A DNA stretch of 5,248 nt from contig WGAD01000155.1 in assembly GCA_015489255.1 (NCBI GenBank), forward strand, positions 1 through 5,248, in the 5' to 3' direction. The notes beneath the pieces are model-generated. The model searched no databases, was not told the DNA's origin, and was given only the letters and a program-made list of their open reading frames with translations. The position numbers were made by a program, and so were the translations under genes. This DNA is from Anaerolineales bacterium. GTDB lineage: Bacteria > Chloroflexota > Anaerolineae > Anaerolineales > Villigracilaceae. The first letter of the stretch is position 1. Every line of letters starts with the position of its first letter. Below, in pieces: positions 1 through 5,248 of this stretch.

Positions 1-399
1 ACCGAGGAGGGCGCTGTCCCGGCGCCCGGAATGCTGCCGCGCCATTACGCCCCTCATGCCCACCTGGTGCTGTTTGTCGGCCCGTCGTTGGCCGCCCACA
101 ACGCCATGCAGCGCCGCCTGCAAGCCGCCCTGCAAGCCGGCAAGCGGACGGGCGTTCTCTTGCTGGAAGAAGACCGCGCCCTGTTCGCACCCTGGGCCGC
201 GCGCGCCCGCCTGGAATTCCTGGGAGCGGAGACCGACCTCGCCGCCCTGGCCCAGCGATTATACGCTGCGCTGCGCCGCCTGGACCAGGAGGGTGTGGAG
301 GTCGTGCTGGCGCGTGCTGTGCCCTCCCGCGGCCTGGGACGGGCGATCAACAACCGTTTGCAAAAGGCCGCCGCCGAAGTGGTGCGCCTGGAGGATTGA
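1..399 (+). CDS. sua5: L-threonylcarbamoyladenylate synthase, Sua5 type (C-terminal part, 5' end outside window)
   Basis: The frame is open from base 1 and gives 132 residues before TGA at 397-399. It carries the linker and C-terminal domain of Sua5-type proteins. The linker motif PGMLPRHYAP (bases 25-54) matches the conserved PGM..-HYAP segment, which in this family joins the YrdC-like catalytic domain to the Sua5 domain. Near the end, GLGRAINNRLQKAA matches the conserved GLG.AI.NRL.KAA motif. The catalytic YrdC domain itself lies upstream and is not visible. Family knowledge: the enzyme makes threonylcarbamoyl-AMP from threonine, bicarbonate and ATP in the cytoplasm, the first step of t6A37 tRNA modification. 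The ATG at base 31 is internal and not a start, because the conserved motif begins before it. The next gene starts 3 bases after the stop, so co-transcription is likely. Confidence in the family is high. Confidence 0.92.
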   Translation, partial: TEEGAVPAPGMLPRHYAPHAHLVLFVGPSLAAHNAMQRRLQAALQAGKRTGVLLLEEDRALFAPWAARARLEFLGAETDLAALAQRLYAALRRLDQEGVEVVLARAVPSRGLGRAINNRLQKAAAEVVRLED

Positions 400-422
400 C
401 CCATGCCCAACCGTTTGCAAAA
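351..422 (+). repeat. 15-bp direct repeat across the sua5/yyaL junction
   Basis: CAACCGTTTGCAAAA occurs at 351-365 and again at 408-422. After one mismatch the match resumes for five bases (GCCGC), giving 20 of 21 identical positions at an offset of 57 bases. The first copy encodes NRLQKAA in the sua5 C-terminus and the second encodes NRLQNAA at the N-terminus of the next protein. Both genes use the same reading frame. The two protein motifs are each conserved in their own family, so the DNA repeat may be coincidence. Confidence 0.9.
390..395 (+). promoter_or_regulatory. Shine-Dalgarno of the yyaL-like gene, inside the sua5 end
   Basis: GGAGGA lies 7 bases before the ATG at 403, an ideal spacing, and is embedded in the last codons of sua5. 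Ribosomes finishing sua5 stop within a few bases of the next start, which suggests translational coupling and fixes the start at 403. Confidence 0.85.
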
Positions 423-2409
423 CGCCGCTTCTCCCTATTTGCGCCAGCACGCCGATAATCCGGTGGACTGGTATCCCTGGGGCGCAGAGGCCCTGGAGAA
501 AGCCCGCCGCGAAGACAAGCCCATTTTCCTCTCGATCGGTTATGCTGCCTGCCACTGGTGTCACGTCATGGCCCATGAATCATTCTCCGATCCGAAGATC
601 GCCGCCCTGATGAACGCCCATTTCGTCAATATCAAGGTCGACCGGGAAGAACGCCCCGATCTCGACGCGCTCTACATGCAGGCCGTCATCGCGCTCAGCG
701 GCCAGGGCGGCTGGCCGATGTCCATCTTCCTGACGCCCGACCTGCGCCCCTTTTACGGCGGCACCTACTTTCCGCCCGTCCCCCGCTACGGGATGCCCTC
801 GTTTCGCCAGGTGCTGGAAGGGTTGATCCGCTCCTGGGAAACGCGCCGCCAGGAGATCGATCGTGTGGCTGGGCAGGTGGCGCTCAATTTACAGCTGCAA
901 AACAACTGGAGCGAAAGCCAGGCGCGTTTCTCCCCCGAGGCCATGCGCTCCGCAGCCGCCCGCCTGTACGAAACCTACGACTGGGCCAACGGCGGCTGGG
1001 GCGAAGCGCCCAAATTCCCGCAACCCATGCTGCTCGCTTTCCTCTTGCGGCGGCATGTGCGCAAAGACGCCCAGGCCTACCGCGTCTTGCGCCATGCCCT
1101 GCACAGCATGGCGCGTGGCGGCATGTACGACCTGGTAGGCGGCGGCTTTCACCGCTACAGCACCGACCGTTTCTGGCGCCTGCCGCATTTCGAAAAGATG
1201 CTCTACGATAACGCCCAACTGGCGCAGGTGTATTTGCAAGCCTTTCAGGTGGCCCGCGAGGATTTTTTCTGGCAGATCGCGCGCGAAACCCTGGATTTCA
1301 TGCTCCGCGAAATGCAGCTGCCCGAGGGCGGCTTTGCCTCCTCGCTGGATGCCGATAGCGAAGGCGAAGAAGGCCGTTTTTACCGCTGGACGACGGCGGA
1401 AATGCTGGCCGCACTGCCCGCCGATCTGCGCGATCTGTTCGGCGCGGTATACAACCCGGATGCGACCGCTGGCGTTTTGCACCGCCAGCAAGATGTGGAT
1501 GCCCTGGCGGCCCGCCTGGGCCTGGACACCGATCGCCTCTTGGGCGCGCTCGTCCGTGGACACGAGGCCCTGCGCCAGGCGCGCGCGGCGCGCACCCGCC
1601 CGGCCACGGACGACAAAGTGGTGACATCCTGGAACGCCCTGGCTCTGGCCGCATTGGCCGAAGCCGCCCGCGTGGACGAAGAGGCGGAACGCGCCCGGGT
1701 CTGGCTGGAGGCCGCGCAACGCAACGCCGACTTTCTCCTCACCACGCTCTGGCGCGATGACGGGCTGCGCCGCAGCTGGCGTGCCGGACAACCCGGCCCG
1801 CCCGCCTTTTTGGAAGACTACGCCGCCCTCATTCTCGGGCTGCTGGCCCTCTACCAAACGGATTTCAACCCTCGCTGGTTTGGCGCTGCCCACCAATTAA
1901 CCGGCCTGATGATGCAAACCTTCGCCGATGAAGAAAATGGCGGCTTCTTCGACGCGCCGCCGGATGAAACCCTGCTGCTACGCCCCAAAACCATCACCGA
2001 CAACGCCACCCCCAGCGGTAACGCCCTGGCAGTGGAAGCGCTGTTGTATATGGACGCTTTCGACGGGCGCGGCGACTGGCGCTCCTGGGCAGAAAGCACG
2101 CTCTCTCTGGTTGCCGAGGCGGCCATCTACAACCCGGCCTCGTTTGGCCGCTGGCTGTGCGCCGCCGATTTCTCCCTGGGCAAACCCCGCCAGATCGCCA
2201 TCCTCGGCGAGCCGGAGCACCAGGAAACTGTGGCATTGCGCGTCAGCGCCCAAACAGGGTTCGATCCCAACCGGGTGGTGGCGCTTTCTCCCCTGCCGCC
2301 CCCCGCCGAAGGGCCGGCCCTATTGCAAGGGCGCCCGTTGCTCAACGAGCGCCCCACGATGTACGTCTGCCAGGACTTCACTTGTCAGCGGCCTCTCAAC
2401 GCCCGTTAG
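403..2409 (+). CDS. yyaL: Thioredoxin-fold / (alpha/alpha)6-barrel protein, YyaL/SPATA20 family (DUF255)
   Basis: This 668-residue protein matches the YyaL/SPATA20 family in length and motif order. The N-terminal DsbH-like thioredoxin domain (about residues 1-165) contains [16 protein letters not shown] (11-26), the CHWC redox pair (C50, C53) followed by HVMAHESF, and [12 protein letters not shown] (102-113) with the expected cis-proline region. The rest resembles the N-acylglucosamine 2-epimerase-like barrel: [10 protein letters not shown] (197-206), GGGFHRYS (246-253), [11 protein letters not shown] (261-271), [13 protein letters not shown] (315-327), [11 protein letters not shown] (403-413), LEDYAALI (470-477), DNATPSGNA (533-541). 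The conserved C-terminal pair is in YVCQDFTC (654-661). All hallmark motifs are intact. The biochemical function of the family is not settled; redox activity and sugar handling are suggested only by fold. It is probably cytoplasmic, since no signal peptide is visible. The start is set by the GGAGGA site. Its stop overlaps the 3' end of the opposing acyltransferase gene by 4 bases. Confidence 0.95.
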   Translation: MPNRLQNAASPYLRQHADNPVDWYPWGAEALEKARREDKPIFLSIGYAACHWCHVMAHESFSDPKIAALMNAHFVNIKVDREERPDLDALYMQAVIALSGQGGWPMSIFLTPDLRPFYGGTYFPPVPRYGMPSFRQVLEGLIRSWETRRQEIDRVAGQVALNLQLQNNWSESQARFSPEAMRSAAARLYETYDWANGGWGEAPKFPQPMLLAFLLRRHVRKDAQAYRVLRHALHSMARGGMYDLVGGGFHRYSTDRFWRLPHFEKMLYDNAQLAQVYLQAFQVAREDFFWQIARETLDFMLREMQLPEGGFASSLDADSEGEEGRFYRWTTAEMLAALPADLRDLFGAVYNPDATAGVLHRQQDVDALAARLGLDTDRLLGALVRGHEALRQARAARTRPATDDKVVTSWNALALAALAEAARVDEEAERARVWLEAAQRNADFLLTTLWRDDGLRRSWRAGQPGPPAFLEDYAALILGLLALYQTDFNPRWFGAAHQLTGLMMQTFADEENGGFFDAPPDETLLLRPKTITDNATPSGNALAVEALLYMDAFDGRGDWRSWAESTLSLVAEAAIYNPASFGRWLCAADFSLGKPRQIAILGEPEHQETVALRVSAQTGFDPNRVVALSPLPPPAEGPALLQGRPLLNERPTMYVCQDFTCQRPLNAR

Positions 2410-3158
2410 TGTACCTCGCCGACGACCTCCCCCTCGCGTTTATCGGCCCAGGGGTAAGCCGCCACTTCCAGCGCCGCAGCGCGCACCGCCGGATCGCTGG
2501 CGTACACGCCGCGCTTTTCCGGTGGTAAAAGGGCGGCGATGGCTTGCATGATCTCGTCGCCAATGGCATCGAGCTGGCGCCGCCGCGCCCGACCCTTGCC
2601 CTCCGCCCGGAAGGGGCCGATCGGGCGTCCGATGCGTATGTGAACCTGGGCGCGCCGCCCCGGACGCCAGGGGAAGACATCGTTCAGGCCGTGTAAACCG
2701 ATGGGCAGGACGCGTGCGCCGCTTTCTACAGCCAGAAAGGCGGTGCCAGGCCGCGCCGGACGCAAGACTTCTGCCCAGCTGCCGGCCTCCGGGAAGATGC
2801 CCAGCACCCCGCCTTGCCGCAAAATCTCCAATGCGGCTTGCAAAGCGTAACGCGAGCCGGTGCCCCGATAGACGGGGTAATACCCCCAAATTTGCGGAAT
2901 CAGGCCGGCCCAGCCCGGCGCATGGGGAAACTCCGCCCCACCGAGGAACTCCAGCGGCCAGCGGGCAATGCGGACAAAAGCCACCGGATCGAGAAAGCTG
3001 AAATGGTTGGCTGTCACCAGCAAAGGGCCGCTGGCGGGCAAGTTTTCTTCCCCGCTGATTTCAATTTCGGCAAACAAGCCAAAGGCCGGGATGGAAAGTT
3101 TTTGCAGCAGCCAGCGCAATGGCCGCCGCCGCGGGTAAGCAAAACGTGCCGTGCTCAT
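2406..3158 (-). CDS. plsC: PlsC-type 1-acyl-glycerol-3-phosphate acyltransferase family protein
   Basis: The protein is 250 residues, a normal length for the PlsC/LPLAT family. The acyltransferase blocks appear in order: NHFSFLD with the catalytic HX4D pair H52/D57; block [10 protein letters not shown] (92-99) with the acceptor-binding arginine R98; block III FPEAGS (122-127); and block IV VLPIGL (150-155). Family knowledge: such enzymes move an acyl chain from acyl-ACP or acyl-CoA to lysophosphatidate or another lysolipid at the cytoplasmic membrane face. Block III reads FPEAG where the family consensus is FPEG, a glycine-to-alanine change. The basic N-terminus ([11 protein letters not shown], 10-20) could be a membrane-interface segment. 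The start overlaps the stop of the upstream transporter as ATGA with no strong Shine-Dalgarno, so translation probably depends on coupling. Acceptor specificity cannot be read from the sequence; glycerolipid or other lysolipid acylation are both possible. Confidence 0.92.
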   Translation of the reverse strand: MSTARFAYPRRRPLRWLLQKLSIPAFGLFAEIEISGEENLPASGPLLVTANHFSFLDPVAFVRIARWPLEFLGGAEFPHAPGWAGLIPQIWGYYPVYRGTGSRYALQAALEILRQGGVLGIFPEAGSWAEVLRPARPGTAFLAVESGARVLPIGLHGLNDVFPWRPGRRAQVHIRIGRPIGPFRAEGKGRARRRQLDAIGDEIMQAIAALLPPEKRGVYASDPAVRAAALEVAAYPWADKREGEVVGEVH

Positions 3159-4492
3159 AGGTCCACAACCGCCGCCGCGTTTTTTGCTTCTTCTCGCCCG
3201 GCTTCCTCGTCCACTCGCAGCAACAACACCAGACCAACCAGCAGAAAGACGATCACCGAAGCGATGGCCACCCGTTGACCGGCCTGTTCGGCCAGCAAGG
3301 CCGTGTACCCCTGGCGCTCAAAATAATGCGCTGCGCCAGCAGCCAGCAGGCCGTAGATGGTCGGCCCAATGAACGAAGAGGTGCGCCCGGCAATGGAAAA
3401 GAAACCGTAGAATTCCGCGCTCTGTCCCTCGGGTGCCAGCACGCTGATCATCGCCCGGCTGAGCGATTGTACGCCCGTCAACGCCAGGCCGGCCAGGGCG
3501 CCCACGAGGAAGAACTGCCACAAGGTTTGGGTCACCAGCATGAAACCAACCGCCAGGATCATCAGCCAGAGCGACCAGACCAACGCCTTGCGAAAACCGT
3601 GCCGCTCGCCCAGGATGCCAAAGACCCAGGCGCCGGCGACGCTGGTCGCCTGCACCAGGATCATGAACAGGATCAACTGGGTCTGATCCATGCCGAACAA
3701 CACCGCGCCGATGATGGCGGCGAAGTCCAGCGCCATCAGGATCCCGTCGTTATAGATCAAAAAGGCCAGGATGAAACGGCCAAACTGGCGGAAATGTCGG
3801 ATCTTGCGCAGGGTGCCGAAGATGCGGCGAAAGCCGACTTGCAAATAATTTTCGCCTTCGGGCAGGGTTTGGGCATTGCGCCGTTCCGGCACGTTGCGCA
3901 GCAGGGGAATGCTGGCCAAGAAAAAGAAGACCGCCGTAAAGACAAAAGATGCGCGCACCGGCAGGTCGCCCGCATCTTTGAACAGCAAAATCGGCGGCAG
4001 GATCATCACCAGGCAGAGGATGCCGCCCAGAGAACCCAGCGCCCAGCCGTTGCCAGAAACACGCGCGATCTCATCGGCAGTGGCGATTTCCGGCAGCAAC
4101 GCGTTGTAAAACACCTGCGAGCTGCGGTAACCGATTTCCGCCAGGATGAAAAAAAACATTCCCATCAGGATATCGCCCTGGCGGACAAAGAACAGCAGGG
4201 CGGTGAACACCCAGGTCAGCGCCGAAAAGAAAAATAAAAACCGTTTTTTGGCGGCGGAAAAATCGGCAATGGCGCCCAAAATCGGCGAGGTGACCGCAAC
4301 GACCAGCATGGCAATGCCGACGGCAATGCCCCACAACCGCGTCCCCTCGGCGCCGCCAACGACCGTACCTTTGAAATAGGCCGAATAAATTGCCAGCAAC
4401 ACAACAGCAGCATAGGCCGAATTGCCGAAATCGTACCAATACCAGGCAAAATGCTCCTTGCGCCGCTGTTCCGGAGAAAGATGTGTGTTCAT
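3155..4492 (-). CDS. MFS transporter, UMF1 / Atg22-like family
   Basis: The protein is 445 residues with many long hydrophobic stretches, compatible with about 12 membrane helices. Family marks, in order: WYWYDFGNSAYA (17-28) at helix 1; GAIADFSAAKKRFL (73-86), the MFS loop 2-3 motif; FYNALLPEIA (128-137); RVSGNGWALGSLGG (144-157); YNDGI (247-251); LGERHGFRKALV (294-305), the equivalent loop of the second half; and LTGVQSLSRAMI followed by EFYGFFSIAGRTSSFIGP (338-377). These fit UMF1/Atg22-like (PF11700-type) transporters. Substrates of bacterial members are mostly unknown; yeast Atg22 exports amino acids from the vacuole. I chose the ATG at 4492 because GAGGGTG precedes it and homology begins just after it; the frame is open 54 codons further, but that part is not family-like. 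The stop shares ATGA with the plsC start, so the two form an operon with this gene first. The C-terminus is a charged cytoplasmic tail. Confidence 0.92.
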   Translation of the reverse strand: MNTHLSPEQRRKEHFAWYWYDFGNSAYAAVVLLAIYSAYFKGTVVGGAEGTRLWGIAVGIAMLVVAVTSPILGAIADFSAAKKRFLFFFSALTWVFTALLFFVRQGDILMGMFFFILAEIGYRSSQVFYNALLPEIATADEIARVSGNGWALGSLGGILCLVMILPPILLFKDAGDLPVRASFVFTAVFFFLASIPLLRNVPERRNAQTLPEGENYLQVGFRRIFGTLRKIRHFRQFGRFILAFLIYNDGILMALDFAAIIGAVLFGMDQTQLILFMILVQATSVAGAWVFGILGERHGFRKALVWSLWLMILAVGFMLVTQTLWQFFLVGALAGLALTGVQSLSRAMISVLAPEGQSAEFYGFFSIAGRTSSFIGPTIYGLLAAGAAHYFERQGYTALLAEQAGQRVAIASVIVFLLVGLVLLLRVDEEAGREEAKNAAAVVDL

Positions 4493-4497
4493 AAGTT

Positions 4498-4504
4498 CAC
4501 CCTC
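4498..4504 (-). promoter_or_regulatory. Shine-Dalgarno of the MFS transporter gene
   Basis: On the minus strand GAGGGTG ends 5 bases before the ATG at 4492, and its GAGGG core is 7 bases away. This decides the start in favour of MNTHL rather than the in-frame ATG 54 codons upstream. Confidence 0.75.
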
Positions 4505-4512
4505 ACATTGGA

Positions 4513-4532
4513 TTTGCGCCTTGCGGCGCAAA
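4513..4532 (-). promoter_or_regulatory. Perfect 8-bp inverted repeat / GCAA-capped hairpin in the transporter leader
   Basis: TTTGCGCC at 4513-4520 and GGCGCAAA at 4525-4532 are exact reverse complements, separated by TTGC. Read on the minus strand, the direction of the transporter mRNA, the loop is GCAA, a GNRA tetraloop, which is unusually stable on a GC-rich stem. The hairpin ends 8 bases upstream of the GAGGGTG ribosome site. No T-run follows on either strand, so it is not an intrinsic terminator. It may be a DNA operator, an mRNA-stabilising 5' stem, or a translation control element. The sequence shows the structure; the role is inference. Confidence 0.6.
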
Positions 4533-4565
4533 GAGTTTAACACAAAAAATAGGGACGGGTTCCCC

Positions 4566-4579
4566 ATATCTTGCGATAT
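4566..4579. repeat. Short inverted repeat ATATC-TTGC-GATAT overlapping the -10 box
   Basis: ATATC at 4566-4570 and GATAT at 4575-4579 are exact reverse complements around TTGC, the same four-base spacer found in the larger inverted repeat at 4513-4532. The right arm overlaps the TATAAT box of the divergent gene, the usual position of a repressor operator. With only 5-bp arms, chance is a realistic explanation. Confidence 0.4.
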
Positions 4580-4582
4580 AAT
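4577..4582 (+). promoter_or_regulatory. Candidate -10 box (TATAAT) for the phosphatidyltransferase gene
   Basis: A perfect sigma-70 type TATAAT sits in the divergent intergenic region in an AT-rich pocket, 90 bases before the start codon at 4673. No convincing TTGACA-like -35 element is found 16-18 bases upstream; that stretch is G-rich. If used, transcription would begin near 4589-4590, at the base of the hairpin that follows. Confidence 0.45.
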
Positions 4583-4589
4583 GCCCAAC

Positions 4590-4621
4590 GGAAAGGGTTG
4601 CCGGCTGGGTGACCCTTTTTT
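4590..4621 (+). terminator. Terminator-like hairpin with T6 tract in the leader of the phosphatidyltransferase gene
   Basis: AAAGGGT at 4592-4598 pairs perfectly with ACCCTTT at 4612-4618. The stem extends inward through two wobble pairs and C4601-G4609, C4602-G4608 to a five-base loop (4603-4607), and outward through two G-T wobbles. Six consecutive T residues run 4616-4621. This has the form of a rho-independent terminator on the plus strand; the minus strand has no T-run after the stem. No plus-strand gene ends nearby, so it is either a leader attenuator of the gene at 4673 or a stop for transcripts running antisense to the transporter. The structure is seen; the function is inferred. Confidence 0.5.
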
Positions 4622-4658
4622 CGTGATGAACACGGTCTTCTCTGAATGGCGCAACGAA

Positions 4659-4664
4659 AAGGAG
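4659..4664 (+). promoter_or_regulatory. Shine-Dalgarno of the phosphatidyltransferase gene
   Basis: AAGGAG lies exactly 8 bases before the ATG at 4673. It selects this start over the in-frame ATG at 4646, which has no ribosome site and follows directly after an in-frame TGA at 4643-4645. Confidence 0.85.
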
Positions 4665-4672
4665 CCTTTTCC

Positions 4673-5248
4673 ATGGGCCGATGGCTATCTCTGGGTATCG
4701 TTTTCTTCTGGGTGGTTTTCCACCCCTGGCAACTGCGAGAACGGAACCGCCCGCAGGAAAACGCCCCACGTTACCCCAACCTGGGGTTGGCAAACGCCTT
4801 GACGATCGGGCGCGGCTTGCTGCTCCCCTGGATGGCTTTCTGGGCGATTGGCGGCCTGCCGCTGGACAGTTGGCTGGGCGGCGCAGCGTATTTGCTCTTC
4901 ATCTTGCTCGATTTCTGCGACGGATTAACCGCCCGACTCACCCGTCGCCCCTCTCTTCTGGGTGCAGACCTGGACATGCATTACGATGGCTGGGGTGTTT
5001 TTCTGGCGGCGGCGCTGCTCGTGCGTTTGGGCAAGGCGCCCGCCTGGTATGTGCTGGTTGGGCTGGCCCGCCCGTTGTACCTGCTGGCGCTGGCGCTCCT
5101 GGAGCGCAGCGGACGGACGCCGCGCCCGCTGCCAAACAGTCCCCTGAGGCGCACCCTGGCGGGTTTGCAAATGGCCTATCTGGCGCTGGCGCTTCTGCCC
5201 ATTTTTGCGCCGTCAGCCACCCGCTGGTTTGCCCATTTGTTCTTCCTG
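4673..5248 (+). CDS. CDP-alcohol phosphatidyltransferase family protein (3' end outside window)
   Basis: The frame runs 192 codons from ATG 4673 to the window edge without a stop, so the gene is 3'-partial, though about 190-220 residues is typical for the family. The complete signature D-x2-D-G-x2-A-R-x8-G-x3-D-x3-D is present with no deviation: D80, D83, G84, A87, R88, G97, D101, D105. It is preceded by the usual N-x-L-T-x2-x-R type segment (NALTIGR, 41-47). Family knowledge: the four aspartates bind the divalent metal and CDP-linked substrate, and the enzyme replaces CMP with an alcohol to form phospholipids such as phosphatidylglycerolphosphate, phosphatidylinositol-phosphate or archaetidyl lipids. 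Several hydrophobic segments (about 4-16, 48-60, 68-80, 107-119, 126-142, 162-178) fit an integral membrane protein. The acceptor alcohol cannot be assigned. The gene is divergent from the transporter/acyltransferase operon across a shared 180-base control region. Confidence 0.88.
   Translation, partial: MGRWLSLGIVFFWVVFHPWQLRERNRPQENAPRYPNLGLANALTIGRGLLLPWMAFWAIGGLPLDSWLGGAAYLLFILLDFCDGLTARLTRRPSLLGADLDMHYDGWGVFLAAALLVRLGKAPAWYVLVGLARPLYLLALALLERSGRTPRPLPNSPLRRTLAGLQMAYLALALLPIFAPSATRWFAHLFFL

Noticed and set aside
889..1896. Long open frame of 335 codons on the minus strand inside the yyaL-like gene
   Set aside because: It lies opposite a complete gene that has every family motif. Its composition is that of an antisense shadow in GC-rich DNA, with no recognisable domain or ribosome site.
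2157..2528. Plus-strand frame crossing the yyaL/plsC convergent junction
   Set aside because: It overlaps two well supported genes in another frame and its proline- and arginine-rich translation is typical of out-of-frame GC-rich DNA.
3275..4237. Open frame of 320 codons on the plus strand opposite the MFS transporter
   Set aside because: The translation is rich in Q, H, D, R and E without hydrophobic pattern, as expected for the complement of membrane-protein codons. The transporter on the other strand is well supported.
4607..4615. GGGT-G-ACCC palindrome as a separate operator
   Set aside because: It is mostly explained as part of the terminator-like hairpin arms, and at nine bases is too short to claim on its own.
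4493..4654. 54-codon N-terminal extension of the MFS transporter from an ATG at 4654
   Set aside because: It would run through the divergent control region, lacks family similarity, and a good ribosome site precedes the ATG at 4492 where homology begins.
4646..4672. Alternative start of the phosphatidyltransferase gene at ATG 4646
   Set aside because: It has no ribosome site, while AAGGAG is ideally spaced before the ATG at 4673.
4626..4802. Small plus-strand frame beginning MNTVFSEW, considered as a leader peptide or small gene
   Set aside because: It overlaps the first 43 codons of the phosphatidyltransferase gene in another frame, has no clear ribosome site and resembles no known protein.

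Overview
The window is a GC-rich, densely packed bacterial chromosomal segment with five protein genes and very little non-coding DNA. It has no RNA genes, CRISPR array, insertion sequence or phage gene that I can see. The gene set and protein style (Sua5-type threonylcarbamoyl-AMP synthase, a SPATA20/YyaL-type thioredoxin-fold protein, a PlsC-type acyltransferase, a UMF1/Atg22-type transporter and a CDP-alcohol phosphatidyltransferase) would fit an environmental Chloroflexota-like bacterium. That assignment is inference from overall impression, with low confidence; no marker gene here settles it.

Layout: (1) 1-399, plus strand, is the 3' part of a sua5 gene that begins before the window. (2) 403-2409, plus strand, is a complete yyaL-like gene. 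It starts 3 bases after the sua5 stop, and its Shine-Dalgarno lies inside the sua5 end, so the two are probably one coupled transcription unit. (3) 2406-3158, minus strand, is a plsC-like acyltransferase converging on yyaL with a 4-base overlap of the two stop regions. (4) 3155-4492, minus strand, is a 445-residue UMF1/Atg22-family MFS transporter, directly upstream of plsC and overlapping it by ATGA, so transporter and acyltransferase are translationally coupled. (5) 4493-4672 is a 180-base divergent control region. It holds a TATAAT box, two inverted repeats with the same TTGC spacer, and a terminator-like hairpin with a T6 tract. (6) 4673-5248, plus strand, is a CDP-alcohol phosphatidyltransferase open at the window edge, with the complete family signature and a strong Shine-Dalgarno.

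Working together: the left pair is tRNA t6A synthesis plus a conserved protein of uncertain function. The right three genes look like a membrane-lipid neighbourhood: an acyltransferase, a coupled transporter, and a divergent phospholipid headgroup transferase. The transporter-acyltransferase pairing recalls in outline the E. coli LplT-Aas lysophospholipid repair pair, although the transporter family differs, so this is a hypothesis only. The most notable unexplained structure is the control region, especially the terminator-like hairpin sitting in the leader of the phosphatidyltransferase gene.
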